From an uncultured Candidatus Altimarinota bacterium (GTDB lineage: Bacteria; Patescibacteriota; Gracilibacteria; BD1-5; JAGOOR01), in NCBI GenBank assembly GCA_937924685.1, contig CALEVN010000022.1:1-32995 (forward strand): a DNA stretch of 32,995 bases, written 5' to 3'. Under the pieces are notes generated by a model that worked only from the letters and a program-made list of their open reading frames with translations, was not told the DNA's origin and searched no databases. The first letter of the stretch is position 1. Every line of letters starts with the position of its first letter. This document shows positions 9,610 through 19,027 of this stretch, piece by piece. The position numbers and the translations under genes were made by a program.

Positions 9610-10137
9610 ATGGTACCAAATAATTCCGTGGAGGAGAAATTAAAACTTAAAGAACTCCGAAGGCCAGTGGAGATAGATAAAGACATGGAAAAATTAAGGA
9701 AATTAAGTCCTGATGATATCACGTGCTCTGCTGCTGATTTCGCTTTAGCAATTCTCGCTGTACAGGAGGGACAGAAGTGGAAACATACTGATGCACAAGA
9801 TAGCAATCTACGTGCTAGCAAACATAATTTTGATAAATTTATACGCGAGCAGCATTATGGTGATGATGGTTTACAAGCACGACTGAAGGGTGGAAAGTCA
9901 GAAAAAAAATTGAAAAAAAACGCAGCTAAAATTAGAGCTATTCAAGAATCAAAAGAACTAAATATCCGTATTTTGATGCGGTATTATGAGATCATAAGTG
10001 AAGCAATTGGTGAAAGCAAGATAAAACCAAAAAAAATCGCTACAACTCTCCGTCATTTAGACTGTGGCAGTATTGCCTTGGTCGTCAAAAGCAAAATAGA
10101 GGATGCTCTTAAAATTCTCGGAAAAAAGAAAAGATAA
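9610..10137 (+). CDS. Unknown basic protein, atypical codon use
   Basis: 175 residues, not recognised. Charged and lysine-rich, no signal or membrane segment; predicted mostly helical, with a basic tail (GKKKR). It uses TTA for leucine and AAA for lysine much more than the neighbouring genes, which favour CTC, and has no TGA codon. It stands alone between a divergent leader and the ABC-F gene with its own consensus promoter. It could be a recently acquired or lineage-specific orphan. A nucleic-acid-binding role is possible from charge only. Confidence 0.7.
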   Translation: MVPNNSVEEKLKLKELRRPVEIDKDMEKLRKLSPDDITCSAADFALAILAVQEGQKWKHTDAQDSNLRASKHNFDKFIREQHYGDDGLQARLKGGKSEKKLKKNAAKIRAIQESKELNIRILMRYYEIISEAIGESKIKPKKIATTLRHLDCGSIALVVKSKIEDALKILGKKKR

Positions 10138-10264
10138 AAATTATAAACATTTGTTTTTCTAGATAAAAGCACAGAAAAGCTTTCATTTTATTGTATCGTG
10201 TGTCTTATACTACCCCCTCATATCTCCTCCTTGCAAACCGGAAAATTAGCATAGACTAGGCCAC

Positions 10265-12133
10265 ATGACCCAGATGCTCAGCTACGATGACCCGATTCCC
10301 CCTTCACCCCTCACGGAAGTCATAGAGCGGGTGTGTGAAGCGCATCCTGATTTTACGTCCGAAGAAGTGGAACTCTTTTGCAATAGTTTCCTCGCGACGA
10401 TAACTGAAAAGATAAAAGAAGAGACGAAGATGAAACGACTCATGAAGTATCTCGAAAAAGAATTCGATATCGAAAACACGCTCGCAAAAAATAAGACCTA
10501 CACAAAACGCACCATTGATACCCTGCCAAAAAATCTCCTCCAAGCCAAACCAACCATTGCTTCGAGACTCATCAAAATCACCGACCTCACAAAGTCTATC
10601 CGTCATACGGAGCTTTTTGATAAAGCGAATCTCCAGATAAATCGTGAAGATAAATTTGCCCTCATCGGAAAAAATGGTTCTGGGAAGACGACATTTCTCA
10701 AGATGCTCGTCGGTATCGATGATGACTTTGATGGTGAGATAGATCGTGCGGCGGGGCTCAAGATTGGTTACCTCACGCAAGACCTCTTCTGGAAGGATGT
10801 GACCAATACGCTCCGAGAAGAAATGCTCCAAGTATTTCCTGACATCACAGCAAAGATAGATCGTCTCCATGAAATCGAAGGCAATCCAGAACACCGAGAT
10901 GAAATCCGTGATATCAAAGAATACCTCGAAGCTCGTGACGGCTACAATCTCCATGATTTACAGCTCCGCATTCTCACCTATTTCGGATTTGACGATAGCT
11001 ATCTCGACCGAGTCGTGACACAGCTCTCAGGAGGTGAACAGATGAAAGTCCAGATTGCCAAATTTATCATCCAAGAAGTCGATATCCTCATCCTCGATGA
11101 ACCGACGAACCACCTCGATATCGAGTGAATCGTCTTTCTCGAACACTTCTGCCGTCTCTGGAAAAAAGCCATCATCTCGATCTCGCACGATGTGACCTTT
11201 ATCAATAACACGTGTCAGAAAATCGTGGAAATCTCTGAGAAAAAACTCAACATCTATACGGGAAACTATGACGCCTACGTCATCGAAAAACAAAAACGCT
11301 ACGAGACACAGCTCAAGCATTATGAAGTGCAGGAACGCGAGATAGAAAAACAAGAAGCCTACATCAATCGTTTTCGCTACAAAGCAAGTACCGCAGCGAG
11401 CGTGCAGAGTCGCATCAAGATGCTCGAACGCATGGAAAAAATCCCCGAGCCAAAGAGCGAAGCACACGTGAAGCCTATCGTTCTGAAAACCGTCTCACAC
11501 CTCCCTGAGAAAATCATGGAACTCAAGCAAGTCACCGCAGGCTACGACTCCCCTATCGTCTCCATCCCCTACGATGTCATCGTGACCAAGCGAGACAAAA
11601 TCGGTATCATCGGTCGCAATGGTGCTGGTAAAACCACCTTCCTCAAAACCATCCTCTGAGAACTCAAACCCCTCTCAGGAGAAGTCATCAAAAATCAGAG
11701 TCTCACTATCGGCTCGTATTCGCAAGTTCTCTCGGATCTCGATTATGAATCCACCGTCATGGATGAGCTCACAAAAGGTCACGATAAATATCAGGAAATA
11801 CGCACGATGCTCGGCGGGCTCCTTATCCAAAATGAGAAATGGCATCAGACCATTGGTACCCTCTCAGGATGAGAACGTGCCAAAGTCGCCCTCACAAAGA
11901 TGCTCCTCTCTCGTCCCCACGTCATCATCATGGATGAACCGACGAACCACCTCGACCTTCATTCAAAAGAAGCAATTCAAACCATGCTCAAGAACTTCAA
12001 CGGTGTCAGTATCATCGTCTCTCACGACCGTGATCTCTTGGCAAAAACCTCCACCGCCTTTTGGCTGATCCAAGACGGACAACTCCGCATGTTTCATGAT
12101 GCGGAAGTTGCTTGGAAGCAAGTGGGTGGGTAA
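10265..12133 (+). CDS. ABC-F family ATPase (ribosome-associated type)
   Basis: 622 residues, soluble, two ABC domains and no membrane segment. Domain 1: Walker A GKNGSGKTT (135-143), LSGGEQ (254-259), Walker B ILILDEPTNHLD. Then a linker rich in Lys and Glu (about 325-395; the P-site-motif region of the family). Domain 2: Walker A GRNGAGKTT, LSGGERA with its second Gly (residue 536) encoded by TGA at 11870-11872, and IIMDEPTNHLD. Other TGA-Gly codons are at 11126 (residue 288) and 11657 (residue 465). An extra N-terminal region of about 100 residues precedes domain 1, longer than usual. Family members act on the ribosome (translation factor or antibiotic protection); which one cannot be told. 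A TAGACT -10-like element ends only 7 bases before the ATG, so the message may be leaderless. Confidence 0.92.
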
Positions 12134-12174
12134 TACCAGTTTTGCAATCGTTTTATATTTGCTATGATATTGCT

Positions 12175-12696
12175 ATGAATATTCTCCTTATTGTAATTTC
12201 AGGCATTTTCTCCAGCATCCTCTTTAATTCCATCCTTGAGTGGATTATTCATGGCCCCCTCGAACATGGGAAAATCAGTGTACTTATTGGGCAGAGAAAG
12301 AGCCACGTCGACCATCATCATTTCTATTCTCGTGAAGAGGGATTTCAAAATACGAAGCACGGCAACAGTGTCGCTATACCGCATTGGTTTTTCATTCCTG
12401 TCACGCTTATCTCTTGGGTGGTTGCTTCTGTCATAGGTCACTTTCTCGGGAGTACGCTCTTTGTCTGGTGCTTCGTAGTGACGACGATGATTCACTATAT
12501 ATTTTTCCAATACGTGCACACCTCGATGCATATTCCTCGTGGACGCTGGATAGAGCAGACAAAATGGTTCAAGAAGAAAATGGCAGAACACGTCATCCAT
12601 CACCGCATGGACGAGGATTTCGAGCACCCAGTCAATATTTGTGTTGTGTGCAGTTGGGCAGACAGACTCTTCGGGACGTATTTTCGTAGGAAGTAA
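12175..12696 (+). CDS. Fatty-acid hydroxylase/sterol-desaturase-like membrane protein
   Basis: 173 residues with 3-4 hydrophobic segments and histidine boxes typical of membrane di-iron hydroxylases: IIHGPLEH, HVDHHH, HTSMH and HVIHHR. No TGA codons. The ATG at 12175 is chosen over an upstream in-frame ATG at 12112, which lies within the ABC-F gene. It probably hydroxylates a lipid or carotenoid-like substrate with O2; the substrate is unknown. The gene ends in TAA at 12696 and the convergent EEP gene ends at 12697, so the two stops abut with no terminator between. Confidence 0.82.
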   Translation: MNILLIVISGIFSSILFNSILEWIIHGPLEHGKISVLIGQRKSHVDHHHFYSREEGFQNTKHGNSVAIPHWFFIPVTLISWVVASVIGHFLGSTLFVWCFVVTTMIHYIFFQYVHTSMHIPRGRWIEQTKWFKKKMAEHVIHHRMDEDFEHPVNICVVCSWADRLFGTYFRRK

Positions 12697-13446
12697 TTAT
12701 TTTTCCACATCAATATCGGCACTAATTCCTTGATGGTCACTGAGGCCTTCATGAAGACGAACACTTGAAACTCGATGATTTCATCGAGACCAGATATAAT
12801 CACAGACTACTTTGAGTCCTTGTACTCTATGGAGTTTTGGGTCGAGAGTGTTATCAATCTCTGGTGGTATATTGTCTTTGAGTGCCCTTGCTAATCTCGG
12901 ATAAAGAGGATGCTGAGGGCGTGACTTTCAGTTTTTAGAACTAGATCGCGCAATATTAAAATCTCCAGTAAAAATCATATCTGGTAAATATTCTACAGCA
13001 GGAACGAGATTATCCATACAGGCTATCTGGTCAGGATTTGTCTGATCCGACGGGTATGCAACAGGAAAATAGCTCGTACCAATAACAAATTTTTTATCTC
13101 ATACACCAACATCTCCAGCCAAAATTCAATATCTGCCATTACTGTAATAATCACAATCTGACTTCTCTAAATTAATTTGTTTCGTGTCTCCCGTTCCGCC
13201 TCAATATTGATTGAATTCGACATTACTTATCGGGATTCATTTTCTTGCAAGAATGGCGACACCATATTCCACTCCTTCGTAAACAAAATTTCTCTCGAAA
13301 TGTCAGTGAAGTACACCAGAGAACCTTTCTAATGTTCTCTGAGAAACTTCCTGAAGCGTTAGCACATCAAATCGCTCTCTTGATAAAAAATCTTCAAGCT
13401 TGTCATCATGCCCACTAAGTTGAGTGTTGAGTGTTAGTATTCGCAT
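12697..13446 (-). CDS. Endonuclease/exonuclease/phosphatase (EEP) family protein
   Basis: 249 residues, only readable with TGA as Gly: seven TGA codons (after LH, RK, QY, RY, GV, KN and SR) break it into short pieces otherwise. Motifs of the DNase I-like phosphoesterase fold are all present in order: N at LTLNTQ, LQEV (metal Glu), TGDFN (catalytic Asp/Asn), CDYIW and SDHQGI (catalytic Asp-His). No signal peptide, so probably cytoplasmic. Family members cleave phosphodiesters of nucleic acids, lipids or inositol phosphates; the substrate is unknown. It sits after a tRNA-Glu terminator and ends against the convergent hydroxylase gene. Confidence 0.88.
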
Positions 13447-13487
13447 ATATTTGGGGATAAATATATACAAATTATATATTATGCAAT

Positions 13488-13511
13488 AAAAAATCCTCCT
13501 TGCGGAAGATT
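13488..13511 (-). terminator. Terminator after tRNA-Glu
   Basis: Eight-base-pair stem (13492-13499 with 13504-13511, one G-U pair) around a GCAA tetraloop, followed on the minus strand by a U-tract. It lies between the tRNA-Glu 3' end and the EEP gene. Confidence 0.75.
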
Positions 13512-13522
13512 TTGATTTGTCT

Positions 13523-13597
13523 TGGTGACCCCAAGGAGAATCGAACTCCTATTGCAGGAATGAGAATCCTGTGTCCTAGCCGTTAGACGATGGGGCC
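13523..13597 (-). tRNA. tRNA-Glu(CUC)
   Basis: Complete cloverleaf on the minus strand: acceptor GGCCCCA/TGGGGTC, D-arm, anticodon stem CAGGA/TCCTG with loop TTCTCAT giving anticodon CUC, and a T-arm with TTCGATT. The 3' CCA is encoded (13523-13525), discriminator A. It lies directly after the rplK terminator. CUC reads only GAG, so a UUC isoacceptor is expected elsewhere. Confidence 0.95.
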
Positions 13598-13599
13598 AT

Positions 13600-13620
13600 A
13601 AAAGGGGCCCGAAGGCCCCT
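13600..13620 (-). terminator. Terminator of rplK
   Basis: Strong GC hairpin, GGGGCC/GGCCCC with a UUCG tetraloop on the minus strand, plus an outer A-U pair and a UUUU tract. It starts 5 bases after the rplK stop and separates rplK from tRNA-Glu. Confidence 0.9.
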
Positions 13621-13624
13621 ATTT

Positions 13625-14056
13625 TTAACTCTCGTATTCGATACCCATAGATCGTGCTGACCCACGGACAATCATCATAGCGGCTTCTACATCATTTGCG
13701 TTGAGGTCTGGCATTTTGCGAGTAGCAATATCCTTGATTTGTGCATTTGTGAGTTTACCGACTTTGACCTTGTGTGGTTCTTTTGATCCAGATTCGAGAC
13801 CAATAGCCTTTTTTATGAGGTTGGTCATCGGTGGTTCACGAGTGATGAATGTAAAACTACGATCATCGTAGATAGTAATAACAGTTGGGAGAGTCCAGCC
13901 TGATTTATCACGAGTTTTGTCATTAAATTGCTTACAAAAGTCTGCAATTTGAATACCCGTGGGTCATAGAGCCGTACCAATTGGAGGCGCTGGGTTAGCA
14001 GCACCAGCATTGATCTGGAGTTTGACTATTCGTTTGATTTCCTTCTTTTTAGCCAT
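13625..14056 (-). CDS. rplK: 50S ribosomal protein L11
   Basis: 143 residues, full family length. It binds 23S rRNA in the GTPase-associated centre. The N-terminal domain has NPAPPIGTALGPTG, where the Gly of ALG (residue 31) is TGA, and the C-terminal RNA-binding domain has TREPPMTNLIKKA, then MPDLNAND, and ends in ARSMGIE. The standard code would lose the N-terminal third. There is no Shine-Dalgarno sequence; the ATG follows TAACAATTTTATTT. rplA, the usual partner, is not next to it: rplK is followed by a terminator and tRNA-Glu and preceded by tRNA-Lys. Confidence 0.97.
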
Positions 14057-14144
14057 AAATAAAATTGTTAAGTAGAAAGTATAATTGGTTGGCTACTTAT
14101 CCAACACTGTGGCTCGTGAGAAGCCCTCTTGCGAGGCACGAAAA

Positions 14145-14220
14145 TGGTGGGTCCTCTGGGGATCGAACCCAGGACCGCCGGATTAAGAGTCCGTTGCTCT
14201 ACCGACTGAGCTAAGAACCC
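14145..14220 (-). tRNA. tRNA-Lys(CUU)
   Basis: Full cloverleaf on the minus strand: acceptor GGGTTCT/AGGACCC, D-arm TAGCTCAGTCGGTAGAGC, loop CTCTTAA with anticodon CUU, T-arm GGTTCGATCC, encoded CCA at 14145-14147, discriminator A. CUU reads AAG. It lies 88 bases upstream of rplK on the same strand. Confidence 0.95.
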
Positions 14221-14241
14221 ACATATACTACAGTACGCGTG

Positions 14242-14268
14242 AGTATAACCGAAAATACCAAAAGGCAA
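14242..14268 (-). promoter_or_regulatory. Promoter of tRNA-Lys and probably rplK
   Basis: Minus-strand TTGCCT (complement of 14263-14268) and TATACT (complement of 14242-14247) with a 15-base spacer, about 21 bases before the tRNA 5' end. No other promoter is evident before rplK. Confidence 0.5.
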
Positions 14269-14276
14269 GTAAAATT

Positions 14277-14723
14277 TTATATGAAAAACCAAAACCAGAT
14301 ACACCCCGCTATGAGTGTCTGCAGAAGAGTATTACCACCGATGAGGATAACAGCCTTTTTCTCTGCCTTTGTCCAGGCTATCTGGCTCAATTGGGTAGGA
14401 AAAACCAATCCAGCATAGAAGATGATAATGACGAACAGGAGTGTAAAAAGAGTCACACTTTCCTGATTATTTGTCCCAAAATAAAAAAATACTGTGAAAA
14501 AACCAAAATACAAGAAACGGCTTACAACCTCGGCAATAAATGTCGACGCCATTCCTTTTGGCATCTGCCCTGGTTTTGGGAGAGGAAGCCCCATCCAACG
14601 AGCATACACATTTCCAAAAACCCTTGGATGAAACCAGAGAGATCCGACGACCAGAGACATAACAACTGCTATACACAGAAATACGAGATTTGAGAGAGTG
14701 AGAAAAGAAAAAATATGATTCAT
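14277..14723 (-). CDS. DUF1761-family membrane protein
   Basis: 148 residues with four hydrophobic segments; the motif GSLWFHPRVFGNVYARWMG after the first segment is typical of DUF1761 proteins. Function unknown for the family. No TGA codons. It lies just downstream of a terminator hairpin with only 12 bases between, so expression probably depends on read-through or on an element within the hairpin region. Confidence 0.8.
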   Translation of the reverse strand: MNHIFSFLTLSNLVFLCIAVVMSLVVGSLWFHPRVFGNVYARWMGLPLPKPGQMPKGMASTFIAEVVSRFLYFGFFTVFFYFGTNNQESVTLFTLLFVIIIFYAGLVFPTQLSQIAWTKAEKKAVILIGGNTLLQTLIAGCIWFWFFI

Positions 14724-14735
14724 AAAATAAATTAA

Positions 14736-14758
14736 AAGGCGATAACAATTATCGCCTT
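14736..14758 (-). terminator. Terminator of the envelope operon
   Basis: Perfect 10-bp inverted repeat (14736-14745 with 14749-14758) with a 3-base loop. On the minus strand it is followed by UUUUAAUUU. It follows the glycosyltransferase stop by about 22 bases. Confidence 0.75.
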
Positions 14759-14780
14759 AACCACTAAAAAGCAAGAATGA

Positions 14781-15938
14781 TTAGGTATTGACTTGATTCA
14801 CAACTTCGGCAAACCCTATTCGAAACTTCTCTCCATCAAATGCTTTTGCACGCTCTACCAAAAGAGGAGCATGATCGTACTTCCCTGCCGTTATCTCTGC
14901 ATCAAATGCGAGAAATCATTGCTCAAAGCTCTCATCTGTTTCCTCAGGAAAAAATCTCCCCGTTACGCCATCTATATTTACTTCGAGAAGTCCTCCTTTG
15001 CCCTGTCAGAAAACTGGTATTCCTGCTGCGAGAGCTTCGATAGGAGCTATCCCTGCATCTTCTTTTTGTGGCATCAGAAAACCACGAGCAGCTTGGTATG
15101 CTTTTACCACTTCAGCGTCATCGACTCTGCCGAGAAACTCTATTGTTGGTCATGCAATCTTTCGAAGTTCTGACTCTTGTTCACCTGCTCAGATAATTTT
15201 GAGATTTTTACCAAGTTTTGAGAAGGTTCTGATGGCTATGTCTACTCGCTTAAATGGAGTCAGTGCTGTCGTCATGACATAATATTTTCTCGCAGACACT
15301 GGTATAACACCAGGTGTAAATCGATTTACATCAACAGGAGGCCAGAGGATAACTGCATCTCTCTCGTAGTATTTTTTGATACGCTCCTGCACTTCTTTGC
15401 TATTGGCGACATAAATATCTGGTCGTTTTGCGGCTTCTGTATCCCAGACTCTGAGGCGATTGAGGAGTGTCGTGACGATGGGTCCGCCGAGAGATTGTTT
15501 TATAGTATCGAGAGGGGTTTGTTTTTTGTTTGGATCAAGTTTGACACCGATTTCCTTCTGTACTTCATCAGACCAATCCCAGAGATAGCGTGCAGGAGAA
15601 TGACAATAGCAGATATGCTTCGTATTCCCCACCGTGAAAGCCCCATGAGCAAAACCGCTTGAGCTCGATATAACGAGATCATATCGGGTCAGATCAATTT
15701 TTTTTATCGATGCTGGCATGAGCGGAAGTGAGAGACGTGGTTTACCCGTGAGGTTATAGAGTGTCTGAGCGGGTGTGTCGCAGTGAATACGATTTTTCGG
15801 AAATACACTACCCACTTTTTTCTCATCATACATGAGCGTATATACATCTGCTTCTGGATACATACGCATGATTTCTAGAAGCACTCTCTCAGCACCTCCG
15901 AGCTTAATAAGCATCTCATGAACGATAGCTATTTTCAT
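14781..15938 (-). CDS. GT4-type glycosyltransferase
   Basis: 385 residues with a GT-B fold: N-terminal acceptor domain beginning KIAIVHEMLIKLGGAERVL and C-terminal donor domain with GRVDDAEVV, PQKEDAGIAPIEALAAG (the E-x7-E nucleotide-sugar signature) and FFPEETDE. It resembles WbaZ-like mannosyl/rhamnosyl transferases. TGA encodes Gly at IIGAGEQ, IAGPTIEF, VFGQGKGG and EQGFLAF. The ATG overlaps the end of the upstream Wzy-like gene by 10 bases, so it is probably translationally coupled. It acts on the cytoplasmic face in surface-glycan assembly; the sugar is unknown. Confidence 0.92.
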
Positions 15939-17302
15939 AGTTTTGTCTCGTGAGAGAGAGGAATAAAAGAAGCGAGAAAGATAAAAATCAGAAGTGATGA
16001 ATGCATCGATTCAAATGAATGAAGAAACATATTCATGATCAATATACCTACAAATGCACCAAACATATAGACATGTTTTCGCCCCTTCCATGCTATCATA
16101 AAAAGAACAGAAGCGAATAATAGGAGACCTATTATTCCTCATTCGACCAGTTGCTGTATATACCAGCTCTCGGGAATATAGTACGTTTCCGAAGTATAGA
16201 TGAAGTCTTCATTCCGAGCTTTGAGTTTTTTTGTGACTGATTGTATACGACGATCATCTGGTATGGCTTCTGCTTTTTCATTCACATCAAATCGAGATCG
16301 AGTCGCTGGGCCAGAAGTAGCGAGTCATGCACCGAGTGGATCCTCCTCAAAACGGAGCAGTCCTATATACATCCTCTCAAAATGACCGGATGTAGAAGCG
16401 TGACGACCAAATATCTCACCTGGATGAGTCCCAAACTGAAATATCAATACGAGTATGATGAGACAGCCAGCTATAGATGTTCCAATTATTTTTCTGAGTG
16501 AAAAAGAAAAATGAGTTTTCTTTTTTCGCCATGTCTCCAAAAATCAGAGACCGTAAGCAATAGCTGATCAAACTATGACTCCTATATAACCACTCCGGCT
16601 ATAGGTCAGCATAAGGAGAAAGAGCATCAATCCAAAAACCATACTATTCATAAATCGATATTTTTTGAGTCGGAGAAAGATGGAAGCGTATACGCCCATA
16701 TACACCAGAAGAAAAAATGCCATCTGATTTGGTCCTTCGAGCACACCCTGAAATCTCACAACAGATGCACCAGGTATACCATGATAAATAGGGGGCGCTG
16801 TGCCGACACCATTCCACACACTCACATGATCACTAAAACCAACCAGAGTCAGAATCATTTCTCAAAAAATAAATCGAATGAGAAATCCCGCCAAAAGCAT
16901 GAGACTACCAGATATGAGAAAATACTTTGCCAGAAGAGAGAAAGATATATCCCATTCTTGAAAAATACGTCGGAAGAAAAGAAACGCTAAGAAAAATTCG
17001 GCATCGTATCGGAGTCCGTAGATATATCAAACAAGTGGAACACTCTGAAATATACTGATAACAATAAGCCAGACAACGTAGGCAACAATAAATATATCAA
17101 TTATATCAAACGTCTGTTTTATTTTTCTTCGGTATAAATCGAGAATAAAAATAAAAAAAATACCTCCGAGAAAAATTTCTTTCCAAAAACGAAAAATATC
17201 TAAATGTAGCTTCTCACCTCCAAACACAGAAATAATGACCGACCATGGCAGGAGTGCCATGAAGATGAGCACGAGTTGACGACCGATTTTCTCGAGAGTC
17301 AT
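15929..17302 (-). CDS. O-antigen ligase/polymerase-like membrane protein
   Basis: 457 residues with about 11-12 hydrophobic segments and a large external loop near 250-330. The pattern (loop with HASTSGHFERMY, then a final hydrophobic cluster) fits the WaaL/Wzy O-antigen ligase family; sequence identity within that family is low. At least six TGA-Gly codons. The frame runs across the glycosyltransferase start: CTATGA is read Leu-Gly-, then AAA and TAG stops it at 15929. It would join or polymerise surface glycans on the outer face of the membrane. Confidence 0.82.
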
Positions 17303-17307
17303 AAACT

Positions 17308-17466
17308 TTATTTAGTTGCCTCCCCAGAAGCAATAGCGGTCACTTGAGTAGTCGCAGCTGTCGGTATAGAATAGAGTATAGAAGTACCGACGACACCAAT
17401 GAGAATACCGATGAGAGCAAGTATTGCCATCACTTGAGTGAGTGTTATGCGTATTTTTTTTGCCAT
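17308..17466 (-). CDS. 52-residue single-TM peptide
   Basis: 52 residues: basic start MAKKIRIT, one hydrophobic segment (about 12-33, LALIGILIGVVGTSILY) and a short Ser/Thr/Ala tail. Not recognised. ATG 17464-17466, TAA 17308-17310, 5 bases before the Wzy-like start and 59 after the 493-residue gene. The context (envelope operon) and intact frame support it. Confidence 0.65.
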   Translation of the reverse strand: MAKKIRITLTQVMAILALIGILIGVVGTSILYSIPTAATTQVTAIASGEATK

Positions 17467-17525
17467 AAAAGTAGAATAAAGAACAGCGGGATTATAGAGA
17501 AAAAAATGTGTCTGTCATCTCTTTT

Positions 17526-19007
17526 TTACTGTGCCACCGTCACACGACAGACTCGAGGGTTTGCCATGTATTCAGTATTTCGGCTAAAGATACAATTAAA
17601 CCACGAGAGTTGACCACGTATAACCTGCAAATCCGTCCCTCCAGAGTTTGACTGCAATAGGGCAGACTTATCTATCTGAGTGATTAGTGCTTGGAGATCA
17701 TTGATCATAACATCAGTTTGTATTGTTTTCCCTTCACTATCAACGAGATCGCTTCGGAGGATAAACAAATATTCTTTTTTCGTGAAGTAGGCATTTTCGA
17801 GGAGATTGCGGAGATTCGTGAGTGAATCAATAGCAGTCTTTGAGAGATTTGCCTTCCCCTCTGCAGATATATCGGGAGCTGTTCGAAGTGTTTCTCCTAT
17901 ACGAATCATTTCCTTCATAATTTGAAGTGAATAAACGCTTCCGAGTTTTTGATCAGAAAGCATCCGAGTGAGATATTGCCAGACTTCATAATTTGCAGAA
18001 GTACTGCCCGATCGAACCATTTCAAGGATGGATTTGTCTCGGATAATCCTCGCACGACCATCTCCAGCGAGGAGATTGTTGTGGTATGTATGAAATATAT
18101 TCTTCCACGAAGAGATGTTTTGCTGTGCCCGTGGATCGAGTTGAGTCCAAGATGATACAGCTTCTTGGAGTGGTCAAAATACTTCTGGGAAAATGAGAAT
18201 ATTTTTGCCAATAACGTCATGAAGAAGGCGGAAACATGATTCCATATCAGGCCCACAGGTATCACCTTTATCAATCTTACCAATGAGAGCTGACACTTCT
18301 TCGAGACCATTTCTCGCACGGAGATCGTGTCGCAGTGCTCATTCAGAGCTCTCAGGTTCACGATCGAGAAATGTACGAATCATGATATCTATATCTTTTT
18401 TTGAGACAGTGCCGAGTGCCTTTACTTGGTCTCGCACAACAAATGTAGAATAAAGCGACCAGAGATCGGGCGATATCGTATCCTTTTGCTCTGCGAGGTC
18501 GAAGAAGTTTTGTTTATTTCCAACACGTACAAATGATGGCAAAATCTTATCTCCATCCTGACTCACCATATCAATATCAAAGTTGATAACTGTTTTTTGT
18601 TCTATATTGAAAAATGCACCCCCCTCTCCTGAGAGCACTCCAGAAAAAAGTGAACTCTTGAGGTTGATTTTCAGAGATGAATCAAGGGATTTAATGATCC
18701 ATTGACCAGTTCCTGGAAGTGTTATGCCAATCGTGTCACCATAGGATATTTCTGGGATTCCTCCTTGACCATAGAGTAAAAGTGGTCATTTTTGATACGT
18801 GAGAAATGCTTTTGTATCTTCGGGACGAAATACAGTACGTGACCATCCTGTGACAGCACCATTTTTAGTTTTTGTCACGCTTCTCCAGAGGAGATCCTCT
18901 GTTTTATCTTTTGGCGTAATGGCTGCAGGCCATTGGCCCATCCACCAGAAAAAAAGTCCCATTCACAGAATGAGTCCAGCAAGAAAAATGAGAGTGCGCT
19001 TGAGCAT
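17526..19007 (-). CDS. Anchored hypothetical protein with beta-rich N-terminal domain
   Basis: 493 residues, not recognised. The N-terminal membrane segment (about 5-28, LIFLAGLILGMGLFFWWMG) leaves the rest outside the membrane. Residues about 75-170 look beta-rich (YGDTIGITLPGTG, then SGVLSGEGGAFFNIEQ), reminiscent of FecR-like domains; this is only a suspicion. The rest is helical, with two cysteines in DTCGPDMESC. TGA-Gly occurs at several places (for instance LILGMG, QKGPLL, SEGALR, VFGPLQ). It starts 20 bases after the PLD-like gene. A TATTAT -10-like element lies just before its start. Confidence 0.75.
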
Positions 19008-19027
19008 ATAAAGTATAATATGGATTT

